A stretch of 64,000 nucleotides of DNA from contig NZ_LQPG01000028.1 in assembly GCF_002102265.1 (NCBI RefSeq), positions 62,001 through 126,000 of the forward strand. Direction: 5' to 3'. The DNA is from Mycolicibacter longobardus (GTDB lineage Bacteria; Actinomycetota; Actinomycetes; Mycobacteriales; Mycobacteriaceae). Positions 15,338 to 23,223 of this stretch are shown piece after piece (position 1 is the first letter of the stretch; each line of letters starts with the position of its first letter). The translations under genes and the position numbers were made by a program. The notes under the pieces were generated by a model. It worked only from the letters and a program-made list of their open reading frames with translations. It was not told where the DNA came from and made no database searches.

Positions 15338-16942
15338 TCATGCTCCCGTCGTCGTGGTGGTGCGGTAGCTGCGCTCCCGTTCGGGACGCACCCACAAGGT
15401 GTCCTCCGCGACGTCGATGCCGTCGTTCACCAACACGCGTTTGAGGATCTTGTTGGTGGCCGTCGCGGGTAGCTGCGCGGTCACCCGAACATAGCGGGGC
15501 CAGGCCTTGGGGGACAGGTCCTCTTGGGCGGCAAGGAAATCGGTCAACTGGTCCTTGGTCAGCCGGGTGTCGTCGCGCAGCACCAGCGCGGCCATCACCT
15601 GATCGCCGACGTTGCTGTCGGGCACCGCGTACACCGCGGCCTGGTTGATGGCCGGGTGGCGCATCAGGATGCGTTCGATGGGCGCCGCCGCCAGGTTCTC
15701 GCCGTCGACCCGCATCCAGTCGGCGGTGCGCCCCGCCAGGTAGATCCAGCCGTCGGCGTCGGCGTAGGCCAGATCGCCCGACCAGTACATGCCGTCGCGC
15801 ATCCGGTCGGCGGTGGCCTGCTCGTTGTTGTAGTAGCCCGAGAAGAATCCGGACCCGGCGGTGTTGACCAGTTCGCCGATCGCCTCGTCGGCGTTGGTCA
15901 GCGCACCGTGTTCGTCGAAGGTCGCCGGCGGGCATTCGGCGTTCGTGTCGCTGTTGTAGATGGCCACGCCGGGGAAGCCGCGGCCCACCGAACCGGGCGG
16001 GGTGCCTTCATCGCGGGTGATGGTGACGGCGTTCTCGGTGGAGCCGAAGGCGTCGACCACGTGGACGCCGAACCGGCGGGCGAACTCACCGATGTCGCGC
16101 TCGGAGGCCTCGTTGCCGAAGGCCACCCGCAGCGGGTTGTCGGCGTCGTCGGGTTGCTCGGGGTGGGCGAGCAGGTAGGCGAACGGCTTGCCGACGTAGT
16201 TCATGTAGGTGGCACCGTAGGCGCGAACGTCGGCCAGAAACCGCGACGCCGAGAACTTGGCCGGCGCCATCGCCGCGCCGGCGGCCACCGCGGGGCCGAA
16301 ACCGGCCGCGATCGCGTTCGAATGGAACAGCGGCATGGACAGGTAGACCACGTCGTCGGCGCCCAGCTCGAACCGCTCGGTGAGATTCTGCCCGGCGACC
16401 AGCACCATGAAGTGGCTCACTAGAACCGCTTTCGGGTCACCGCTGGTGCCGGAGGTGAAGATCAGCATGAACGGGTCCAGCGGCGTGACCTGCCGGTGCG
16501 GTTCGAGCTCGCCGGTGTTGTCGCACTCCTGCGCCCAGGCCGGGTCGTCGACGTCGATGACGGTGACACCGGCGAGGTCGAGTCCGGCCAGCAGCGCGCG
16601 GTGTTCGGCGTCGACCAGCAGGATCTGCACGTCGGCGGTGCGCAGGTCGCCGGCGAGCGCCGAGCCGCGGCGGGTGTCGTTGACCCCGCACAGCACGTAT
16701 CCGCCGAGCCCGGCGGCGGCCAGCGCGGTGAGCATCGCGGGGGTGTTGCCCAGCAGGGCGCCGACGTGCATGGGTCGGGTGGTGTCGGCGCGGGCGAGCA
16801 CCGCGGCACCGTGTGCGGCGGCGCGGTCGAGGTAGTCGCGCCAGGTCCAGCGGGTCTGCCCACCGTCGGGGTGGTTGTAGATGACCGCCGGCTCGGTCTG
16901 GTCAGCGCGTTCGGCGAGCAGTTGCTGCATCGTTTCTGCCAT
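15338..16942 (-). CDS. Long-chain acyl-CoA/AMP ligase (FadD family)
   Basis: This 534-residue adenylate-forming enzyme starts at the ATG at 16942 with AGGAGG 6 nt upstream. The P-loop is LIFTSGTSGDPKAVLVSH. The A5-type motif is DAFGSTENAV, the A7/A8 motifs are YWSGDLAYADADGWIYLAGR, and the catalytic Lys lies in ATNKILKRVLV. It activates a fatty or related acid with ATP and CoA. It lies 8 bp downstream of the hydrolase gene and just upstream of the SDR in the operon. It is similar in role to fadD13 of the mymA cluster, though not necessarily orthologous. Confidence 0.92.
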   Translation of the reverse strand: MAETMQQLLAERADQTEPAVIYNHPDGGQTRWTWRDYLDRAAAHGAAVLARADTTRPMHVGALLGNTPAMLTALAAAGLGGYVLCGVNDTRRGSALAGDLRTADVQILLVDAEHRALLAGLDLAGVTVIDVDDPAWAQECDNTGELEPHRQVTPLDPFMLIFTSGTSGDPKAVLVSHFMVLVAGQNLTERFELGADDVVYLSMPLFHSNAIAAGFGPAVAAGAAMAPAKFSASRFLADVRAYGATYMNYVGKPFAYLLAHPEQPDDADNPLRVAFGNEASERDIGEFARRFGVHVVDAFGSTENAVTITRDEGTPPGSVGRGFPGVAIYNSDTNAECPPATFDEHGALTNADEAIGELVNTAGSGFFSGYYNNEQATADRMRDGMYWSGDLAYADADGWIYLAGRTADWMRVDGENLAAAPIERILMRHPAINQAAVYAVPDSNVGDQVMAALVLRDDTRLTKDQLTDFLAAQEDLSPKAWPRYVRVTAQLPATATNKILKRVLVNDGIDVAEDTLWVRPERERSYRTTTTTGA

Positions 16943-16950
16943 CGGACCTC

Positions 16951-17862
16951 CTAACCGGTGACCGTAGCGGTCGCGCCGAGCAGATGCCGGGTCAAGAACG
17001 CGATCTGGTGCTCGGCGACGTGGTCGAACCACGGCCCGCCGGGGAAGACGTCGAAGTGATCGCAGGGGTAGTGCCGTACTTCGGCGTGGGCGGCGAACGC
17101 TGCTTTGGCCGCGGCGTGCGGGGGAGCGCCGCGGTCGAAGTCGGCGATCTGCACCAGCATCGGGCAACTGACGGCCGCGGCGTGTTTGGCGGCCGGACGG
17201 TAGCTGCCCAACTGGACGCCGACCTGCGCGTCGATCTCGTTGCGCCAGGTGGGGCCCGCGATGGTGGTGTAGGCGTCGTAGTAGCCCTCGGCGGTCAGGG
17301 TGGCCAGCTCGCCGGGGCGGCCCACCAGCGGGATGGTTGCCGGCTCCCGGCCGAGGCGTTGCGCCAGCGCGCTGCGCCAGCCCGTCGCCGTCGAACGCAG
17401 CAGGGTCGATGGGCGGTGGTGGGGCAGTGCCGCGAGAGCGGAGGCCGGACCGCTGACCAAGGGCGTCAGCGCAATCGCGGCGGCCACGCCCATGGTGGCG
17501 GCCACCTCGAAGACGTGACCGCCGCCCAGCGAGACGCCCCACGCCACCACGCGCTGCGGATCGACCCCGGGTTGGCCGGCTGCCGCGGCGCAGGCCGCCC
17601 GGAAGTCGGCCATCTGCTCCTTCATCGAAATCCGTTGGCGCGGTTGCCCACCGGAGGCGCCGAAATAACGGTAGTCGAAGGCGAAGGCGGCGAATCCGGC
17701 TGCGCTGAGTCGTTCGGCGAACGGGATGAGTCCGGAGTCGACGGTGCCGCCGAAGCCGTGCCCGAGTACCACAACCGGTGCGGTGTCCTGATTGCCGGCC
17801 GCCGGGAAGAACTGCCCGACGCACGTGGTGCCGCCGCTGTCGAAACGGACCGTCGTGCTCAT
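16951..17862 (-). CDS. Alpha/beta hydrolase
   Basis: This 303-residue enzyme has the oxyanion loop VLGHGFGGTV, the nucleophile elbow GVSLGGG (Ser), a likely acid in VQIADFDRGAP and the catalytic His in CDHFDVFPGG. It has no signal peptide. The start overlaps the stop of the monooxygenase gene as ATGA, so the two are translationally coupled. A Baeyer-Villiger-type product of the monooxygenase would be an ester, and an esterase here would cleave it; this is inference from gene order. The length is typical of dienelactone-hydrolase-like serine hydrolases. Confidence 0.88.
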   Translation of the reverse strand: MSTTVRFDSGGTTCVGQFFPAAGNQDTAPVVVLGHGFGGTVDSGLIPFAERLSAAGFAAFAFDYRYFGASGGQPRQRISMKEQMADFRAACAAAAGQPGVDPQRVVAWGVSLGGGHVFEVAATMGVAAAIALTPLVSGPASALAALPHHRPSTLLRSTATGWRSALAQRLGREPATIPLVGRPGELATLTAEGYYDAYTTIAGPTWRNEIDAQVGVQLGSYRPAAKHAAAVSCPMLVQIADFDRGAPPHAAAKAAFAAHAEVRHYPCDHFDVFPGGPWFDHVAEHQIAFLTRHLLGATATVTG

Positions 17863-19223
17863 GCGGATGCCCCCATCTCACACGCGCTCGCCCACGAGGG
17901 CGCGCCGATTTCGGCGGCACGGTGGGCGCCGCGCGGGATCTCGGCGGTGCGCATGTCGTGTTCGTAGAGGAAGAAGTCGAGCTGCTGGGTGTGCCGCGGG
18001 GTGTCGAGCATGTGGCCGGTGTACTTGCGCATATCGGCCTCGATCACCCGACGCATCTCGGCGGGCGACGGCAGCCGGTAGCGCCCGGCCGCGTAGGCGC
18101 CGATCAACCGAGCCTGACTTTCCACGAACGGGAACAGCGTCGGGGTGGACTGGGCGAAACCGGCGAACACCAAGTCCTCGATGCCGGGATAGAACATCCG
18201 CTTGTACAGGTCGATCCGGTTGTCCGGGGCGCTGATGAACTCCGGGTCGAAGAACGGGAAGGTGATGTTGTAGCCGGTGGCGTAGATGATGATGTCGAAC
18301 TGGCCGCTGGTGCCGTCGGTGAAATGCACTGTGTCGCCGTCGAACCGGCTGATGTTGGGCTTCGGGATGACGTCGCCTGACCCCAGTCGCAATGGCAGCT
18401 CCACCGACTGGGTGGGGTGCGCCTCGAAGAACTTGTGGTTGGGGGTCGGCAAGCCCAGGTCTTCGGGGCGCCCGGCGATGATCGGCTGCGCCCACTGGGC
18501 GACCTTGCGCTGCAAGGCAAACGGCAGATACGGACTGGTCCGGAAGTACTTGTCGGCGGGCTTGCCGGCCAGGTACTTCGGCACGATCCAGGCACCGGAG
18601 CGGGTGGACAGGGTCAGCTCATTGTCCAGGGCCTTTGACGACAGTTCGACGGCGATGTCGGCGGCGCTGTTGCCCAGCCCGACGACCAGGATGCGCTTGC
18701 CGGAGAACTCCAGCGGCGTCTTCGGGTCGATGTAGTGGTGTGCGTGCAGGGTCTCGCCGGTGAACTCACCCGGGAAGTCCGGGTAACGCGGGTCCCAGTG
18801 GTGGCCGTTGGCGACCACCAACAGGTCGAAGCGGCGGCGCCGGCCACCGGCCAGTTCCAGCTCCCAGCCGCCGCCGGGCAGCCGCTGCGCGTGGGTGACC
18901 TCGGTGTCGAACTCGATGTTGCGCTTGAGCTCGAAGGCCTCGGCGTAGGACTCCAGGTACTCCTTGACCAGGGTGTGGTGCAGGAAGTCCGGGTAGTGCT
19001 CTGGCATCGGGAAGTCCCGGAACGACAGTTGGTGCTTGGAGGTGTCGATGTGCAGCGAACGGTAGGCGCTGGAGTGCCCGTTCGGGTTGCCGAAGGCCCA
19101 GTTGCCGCCGATCCGGTCGGAGGATTCGAAGCAGGTGTAGTCGACTGCGTAGTCGGTCAGCATCTTTCCGGCGGTCAGGCCGCTGATGCCGGCACCGATG
19201 ATCGCGGTGCGGGGTGAGGGCAT
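17859..19223 (-). CDS. Flavin-containing/Baeyer-Villiger-type monooxygenase
   Basis: This 454-residue enzyme starts at the ATG at 19223 with GGAGG 8 nt upstream. The FAD-binding loop AIIGAGISGLTAG is at the N-terminus. The second dinucleotide loop VVGLGNSAADIAVE is near residue 175, with FPGEFTGETLHAHHYIDP before it. The C-terminal IIYATGYNITFPFFD is a conserved FMO segment. It uses NADPH and O2 to oxygenate a carbonyl or heteroatom substrate. It heads a five-gene operon (monooxygenase, hydrolase, acyl-CoA ligase, SDR, alcohol dehydrogenase) and is divergent from a TetR regulator. It is similar to MymA (Rv3083) in family. Confidence 0.92.
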   Translation of the reverse strand: MPSPRTAIIGAGISGLTAGKMLTDYAVDYTCFESSDRIGGNWAFGNPNGHSSAYRSLHIDTSKHQLSFRDFPMPEHYPDFLHHTLVKEYLESYAEAFELKRNIEFDTEVTHAQRLPGGGWELELAGGRRRRFDLLVVANGHHWDPRYPDFPGEFTGETLHAHHYIDPKTPLEFSGKRILVVGLGNSAADIAVELSSKALDNELTLSTRSGAWIVPKYLAGKPADKYFRTSPYLPFALQRKVAQWAQPIIAGRPEDLGLPTPNHKFFEAHPTQSVELPLRLGSGDVIPKPNISRFDGDTVHFTDGTSGQFDIIIYATGYNITFPFFDPEFISAPDNRIDLYKRMFYPGIEDLVFAGFAQSTPTLFPFVESQARLIGAYAAGRYRLPSPAEMRRVIEADMRKYTGHMLDTPRHTQQLDFFLYEHDMRTAEIPRGAHRAAEIGAPSWASACEMGASA

Positions 19224-19250
19224 GGCTGAACCTCCGGGCAAGAGTAAACA

Positions 19251-19312
19251 GGTTTGCGAATGTGTCTACCTGACGCGGTGGCAATAGTACACATATCTGC
19301 GAATGTGTCTAC
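19251..19312. promoter_or_regulatory. Operator region between monooxygenase operon and tetR
   Basis: TGCGAATGTGTCTAC occurs exactly at 19255-19269 and 19298-19312, 43 bp apart. Around each copy there is dyad symmetry: GTAAACA or GTACACA on the left, TGTGTCTAC on the right, with about 10 bp between. The region separates the divergent operon and the tetR gene and is the likely TetR binding site controlling both. Direct reading; binding inferred. Confidence 0.6.
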
Positions 19313-19346
19313 TCCCTTGTTACGATTGCCAACCAGGAGGTGGGCC

Positions 19347-19982
19347 GTGAACACGACGTCAGCGGCACCCGCATCCCCGTCGACCACCGAACGGCTCCTC
19401 GATGCGACCGAGAAACTGCTGGCCGACAAGGGGATTCGGGCGACGACGATGATCGACGTCGCCCAGGCGGCGGGGGTGTCCCGCGCGTGGCTGTACCGGA
19501 ATTTCCCCGACAAGCCGGCGCTGGTGGGCGCCACCATCATCCGGCTCATCGAGACCAGCTGGGCACAGGCACGCGCCGAGCTGTCGACCCTCGCCTCCTT
19601 CGAGGACCGGCTGGTGGCCGGCGTCCAGATCGGCCGGCGCGCCTACGACGATCCCGGCACGCTGCTGATGCGGCTGCGCACCGCCGAGCCCGAGGAGTTC
19701 GCCACCTGCGCCGGGGCCGGGGTCAGCGGCCTGGTGCCGGACCTGGCGGGATTCTGGTACCCGTTCCTGGAGGCCGCCGCCGCGGCCGGAGACATTCACC
19801 CCGACACCGACCTGCCCGAGGCCAGTGAATGGATCGCCCGGGTGATGATCAGCCTGGGCAGCGTCCCGGGGAATCACATCGACCCCGACGACCCGGTGTC
19901 GCTGCGGCGGCATCTGCGGCGCTACGTGTTGCCGGGGCTGCAACAGCCGCCCACGACCAGGGCACCGAAAGGGAAGCGATGA
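19347..19982 (+). CDS. TetR-family regulator
   Basis: This 211-residue protein starts at a GTG with AGGAGG 6 nt upstream (19335-19340). An earlier TTG would run through the operator repeats and is rejected. The N-terminal helix-turn-helix is TTMIDVAQAAGVSRAWLYRN, followed by FPDKPALVG. The C-terminal ligand-binding part is helical. It is divergent from the monooxygenase operon and overlaps the LLM oxidoreductase gene downstream as ATGA. It most likely represses both directions until an inducing substrate binds. Confidence 0.9.
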   Translation: MNTTSAAPASPSTTERLLDATEKLLADKGIRATTMIDVAQAAGVSRAWLYRNFPDKPALVGATIIRLIETSWAQARAELSTLASFEDRLVAGVQIGRRAYDDPGTLLMRLRTAEPEEFATCAGAGVSGLVPDLAGFWYPFLEAAAAAGDIHPDTDLPEASEWIARVMISLGSVPGNHIDPDDPVSLRRHLRRYVLPGLQQPPTTRAPKGKR

Positions 19983-20824
19983 CGGAGTGGTTCCTGTACC
20001 TGCCGCAGATCCGGATCGAGCTGGCTGAGCTGGTGTCGCGGGTGCGGGTAGCCGAGGCGTCGGGCTTCGACGGCGTGGCCTTCCTCGACCACCTCGACAC
20101 CCCGATGGCCCCCACGACGCGGTTGTGGGAAGCGATGACCGTCGCGACCTGGGTCGCCGCCCGCACCGAGCGGATCAAGATCGGCCACGTCGTTTTGTGC
20201 GACGCGTTCCGGCACCCGGCGGTACTGGCCAAACAGGCGACCACCCTGGCCGAGGCCAGTGGCGGCCGCTTCGAGCTCGGGCTCGGATCCGGCTCGGTGC
20301 CCGACGAACTGGTCAAGTACGGCATCACCACCGCGGGCCCGCGCCAGCGCGTCGACGCGCTGGGGGAGACGCTGGCGGCGTTGCGTGAGTACTGGGGCAT
20401 CGAGGGGGAGCGGGCACAGACGCCGGTGCCGGGCCGGCCGATTCCTCTGGTGCTCGGCGGTGTCGGCCCGCGGATGCTGGAGCTGACGCGGCGGTACGCC
20501 GATTGGTGGAACCTGCCCGCGACGCACGTACACAAGTTGCCCGAGCTGCTGCCCTCGATCGGATCGGCGCGCGCCTCGGTGCAGCAGATGGTCGGCTTCG
20601 CCCGGCGCGATCAAGACGTGGCGGCGGTGTCGGAGACGGCGCGGCGACGGTTCGGCCACCTGGGATCGGGTCTGGTGTGCGGTGACGCCGCTGCCCTGAC
20701 CGAGCACTTCCGGATACTGGAAGGCCAAGGGGCACAGCGGTTCTACGTATGGTTCGCCGATTTCGCGGAGCCGGAGTCCATCGCCGAGTTCGCCGAAGCG
20801 GTGATCGGGGCAGGCTGTGGATAA
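19979..20824 (+). CDS. LLM-class F420-dependent oxidoreductase
   Basis: This 281-residue TIM-barrel protein of the luciferase-like monooxygenase class shows RVRVAEASGFDGVAFLDHLD, the IKIGHVVLCDAFRHPA strand-loop and GGRFELGLGSGSVPDELVKY, typical of mycobacterial F420-dependent enzymes. The start codon overlaps the tetR stop as ATGA. It may reduce or oxidise an intermediate of the divergent catabolic operon. The electron carrier (F420 or FMN) is assigned by family only. Confidence 0.87.
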   Translation: MTEWFLYLPQIRIELAELVSRVRVAEASGFDGVAFLDHLDTPMAPTTRLWEAMTVATWVAARTERIKIGHVVLCDAFRHPAVLAKQATTLAEASGGRFELGLGSGSVPDELVKYGITTAGPRQRVDALGETLAALREYWGIEGERAQTPVPGRPIPLVLGGVGPRMLELTRRYADWWNLPATHVHKLPELLPSIGSARASVQQMVGFARRDQDVAAVSETARRRFGHLGSGLVCGDAAALTEHFRILEGQGAQRFYVWFADFAEPESIAEFAEAVIGAGCG

Positions 20825-20856
20825 ACCGCGGCAGCGTCATGAGCGAACGGCGGTCT

Positions 20857-20915
20857 CGGCGTACGCTGCCAGCATGCAGCCGGAGAACCTCGAGGCCCGC
20901 GTCACGGCCCTGGAG
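20857..20915. repeat. Left copy of an exact 59-bp direct repeat
   Basis: This segment is identical to 23165-23223. It covers the last 17 bp of the leader and the first 14 codons of a small coiled-coil gene. Weaker similarity continues about 40 bp upstream in both copies (TGTGGATAA and GTCATG are shared). The two copies bracket the HEPN/nuclease cassette, as expected from insertion with target duplication or from recombination between duplicated gene starts. Confidence 0.85.
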
Positions 20916-20933
20916 GTCTGCTCCCGGCCGTGA
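20874..20933 (+). pseudogene. Truncated 5' copy of the coiled-coil gene (19 codons)
   Basis: From the ATG at 20874 the first 14 codons (MQPENLEARVTALE) are identical to the start of the gene at 23182. The frame then diverges (VCSRP) and stops at TGA 20931-20933. The stop overlaps the GTG start of the HEPN gene as GTGA. The fragment might still be translated as a leader that couples initiation of the HEPN gene. That is inference; what is visible is the truncation and the overlap. Confidence 0.65.
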
Positions 20934-21550
20934 CCACAGATGCTCTTGACCGCTGGCGGACGGAGCGTTGTGCAGCGCTCGACAGTCTCGAAGCGGTTCA
21001 CGAACGGGTGACCGAGAAGCGGCGCGGTCGCCAATACGCGACCGAACACCTCAATCTGGCCCTGTTCGTGCGCTTAGCCGCCGAGTTCCAAGGGTTCTGT
21101 CGCGATCTTCACGACGACGCCGTGCTTGCGATCATCGCGGACCTAGATGGTGTGGTGGGGGTCGACCTCCACCAGCAGCTGCTGCGCTCCTCCCTCACAC
21201 GAGGACGAAAACTCGACACCGGGAATGCCGGACCCGGCAACATCGGCAACGACTTCAGTTTCCTCAGCATGACCTTCTGGCCGGACGTCAATCTCCGATA
21301 CCCCGTCAAGGGTCCGAAATGGAACAAAATGCTGGCGAATCTGAACGACGTGCGTAACGCGGTTGCCCACAGCGATTCTGCGAAGCTTGCGGTGGTGCGC
21401 GAGCGCCAACCTTTGACCCTGCGTACGTTCCGCTCTTGGCGTAGGTCGTTGAACGACACCGCAGCTGGCTTCGACACTGTGGTGAGCGCATACTTGCAGA
21501 ACGTAACCGGGAAGGTAGCGCAGGGAGGTGGTGAGCATGGCGACGGCTAA
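20930..21550 (+). CDS. HEPN-motif protein, candidate RNase toxin
   Basis: This 206-residue, mostly helical protein starts at a GTG that overlaps the preceding stop. Residues 138-147 read NLNDVRNAVAH, containing R-x4-H (Arg142, His147), the catalytic signature of HEPN ribonucleases found in abortive-infection and toxin-antitoxin systems. The N-terminal helix has an Arg/Glu-rich stretch (VTEKRRGRQYATEHLN). The Ser/Thr-rich middle is unassigned. The 3' end overlaps the next small gene by 14 nt, so the two are coupled. I do not recognise a named family. An RNase role in defence is inferred from the motif and from the nuclease neighbour. Confidence 0.65.
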   Translation: MTTDALDRWRTERCAALDSLEAVHERVTEKRRGRQYATEHLNLALFVRLAAEFQGFCRDLHDDAVLAIIADLDGVVGVDLHQQLLRSSLTRGRKLDTGNAGPGNIGNDFSFLSMTFWPDVNLRYPVKGPKWNKMLANLNDVRNAVAHSDSAKLAVVRERQPLTLRTFRSWRRSLNDTAAGFDTVVSAYLQNVTGKVAQGGGEHGDG

Positions 21551-21722
21551 GAAGCCTGCTCCCGCCATTGGTGACCACGTCCGAGTGGTGTTCGGCGACC
21601 GCGAGTACACTGGAACCGTTACCCGTGTAAGTGGGTATCGTGTCTACGTCACCCTGCATGTCGAAGGTGCCGACGACCCGATCACCAGCCTCTACCGCGC
21701 CGCGGATCTGGTGCCTGCCTGA
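21537..21722 (+). CDS. Small SH3-like beta-barrel protein
   Basis: This 61-residue protein starts at the ATG at 21537, with GGGAGG 8 nt upstream, inside the end of the HEPN gene. Sequence such as GDHVRVVFGDREYTGTVTRV and SGYRVYVTLHVEG predicts a single five-stranded SH3/Tudor-like barrel ending LYRAADLVPA. No named family is recognised. Because it overlaps and follows a putative HEPN toxin it could be the antitoxin or a regulatory partner. That is a hypothesis based on gene arrangement only. Confidence 0.6.
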   Translation: MATAKKPAPAIGDHVRVVFGDREYTGTVTRVSGYRVYVTLHVEGADDPITSLYRAADLVPA

Positions 21723-21869
21723 GGCGCCGCAGGCATGCTGGCGGCAAAATCTCGCCTCAATCGCATGGCCCCCGCCGCGCGACAGAGTTCCAAGAGGCTC
21801 GGCCTCGATGCCGAATCGTGCTCTAGGGCAGTGCAGGCCCGCCGCGCCAACCCCGACTAGATTGAAGCG

Positions 21870-22989
21870 GTGGCGCGCACAAGGCTTTTCGATCGAATCC
21901 CGCCGGCCAGTACGCTACCGCGTTACACCGACTCGTCCTACCATTTGCTCTGCCGCGCGCCTGAGCCGCACTGGACCCACGTTCGTGAAACCCTAGAGGC
22001 TTGGTACGCAGATTTTCCCGACCCGAATGGCGATCTCCTCGCCCGGTTCCGCCAAGACGATCCGCGCCAGCACGAGTCGGCCTGGTGGGAACTGTACGTG
22101 TTCACGCTGTTCCGCCGACTCGGATACGCCGTCGAGGTACACCCAAAAGTCGACGGGTCCAGCAGGCGGCCAGACTTCCTTGCTACCCGAAATAACTCCT
22201 CGCTCTACATCGAATGCGCCGCCTTGTTCGACAGCACCATAGCTGCGGAAGAAGACGGCGAGGCCTTCCTCAAGGACTGCATCAACGCGACGCGCAGTCC
22301 AGATTTCGGTTTCTCGTTACGGGTGGACCGCCGAGGCACGAAGCGCCCTCGCCAGACGCAAGTCACGCGGCGGTTAGAAAACTGGTTGGCAACGCTCGAC
22401 TACGCAGCTGAGTCAGCCACCTCCTCAGAGGGCAGCAAGCCACCCTCCCAGGCGTTCGAGTTCGCTGATTGGCGCGTAACACTCACCGCGCTCGCACTTC
22501 CCGAGGCTCATCGCGGAAGCAATATCCCGCCACTGATGATCGGCCCGGCCAGCGGTGCCTTCGTCGTCACTTCCGTTGAGTCCCTTCGCAAACTCCTGTC
22601 AAAGAAATCGTCCCAGTGCAAGGGAGTATCGCGGCCCCTGATGATCGCCGGTGGACCAAGCTCTCTTTGGGACGGAAGCAATCCGATGCAGTATCGACGA
22701 CCCCGGCTCCGCGCACCGATTTCGACAGACTGACGGCTTCTGGCATCCCGGACCGCCTGTCCGCGGGAGCCGCATATCAGCCGTCCTGTTCAGCGAGCTT
22801 CTCCACCCAGCGCGCGTTGCGGCCAAGCTGCCGAGCCTGTGGGCAAATCCCTGGGCGGCCCATTCAGTAATCGATCCTTTGCCGTTTCCTATTCGTACCG
22901 CCAACGCTGACGGGGTCGTGTTCGAAGCTGAGGCATCCCTCGTCTCACCGCATCGATTACTCGGCCTCCCCGGCAACTGGCCTTTGTGA
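21870..22989 (+). pseudogene. PD-(D/E)XK-like nuclease gene with one frameshift
   Basis: The frame from GTG 21870 encodes 287 residues to a TGA at 22731. The next frame, entered at 22651, continues in protein-like sequence to 22989. Removing one G in GCCGGTGG at 22647-22654 joins them into a 372-residue protein, reading MIAVDQALFG across the junction and DGFWHPGPPVRGSRISAVLF beyond. The N-terminal half has a restriction-endonuclease-like core: WWELYVFTLFRRLGYAVEV (Glu74), SRRPDFLATRNN (Asp102) and SLYIECA (Glu115), though the usual Lys is replaced by Ala. Called broken, unless the frameshift is programmed or a sequencing error. Confidence 0.6.
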
Positions 22990-23164
22990 TGCCGTTCAGC
23001 ATCGGCTGCGACCGCGGTCGGAAAGCCGAGCATCCCGCGGCTCCGGAGTTCGCATGCCGCCCCAGCGAGCGTCGCGAAACTAACGAGTAATACTAACTAA
23101 TAGGGCGGTGGCGACCGTTGACCTGTGGATAACCAGCGCCGACGTCATGGCCGAATGGCGATCC

Positions 23165-23223
23165 CGGCGTACGCTGCCAGCATGCAGCCGGAGAACCTCG
23201 AGGCCCGCGTCACGGCCCTGGAG
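23165..23223. repeat. Right copy of the 59-bp direct repeat
   Basis: Exact partner of 20857-20915. Here the repeat runs into the intact coiled-coil gene (codon 14 onward continues as TKVRDLTGQV). The stretch just before it (23075-23110) is markedly AT-rich compared with the genome. Confidence 0.85.

Noticed and set aside
15338..17920. 860-residue minus-strand frame as a fusion protein
   Set aside because: The first 326 residues are an out-of-frame reading of the hydrolase gene; the real acyl-CoA ligase starts at 16942 with a good ribosome binding site.
21723..21869. Possible hairpin terminator after the small SH3-like gene
   Set aside because: TGAGGCG and CGCCTCA can pair, but the loop is long and no T-run follows, so it is not convincing.
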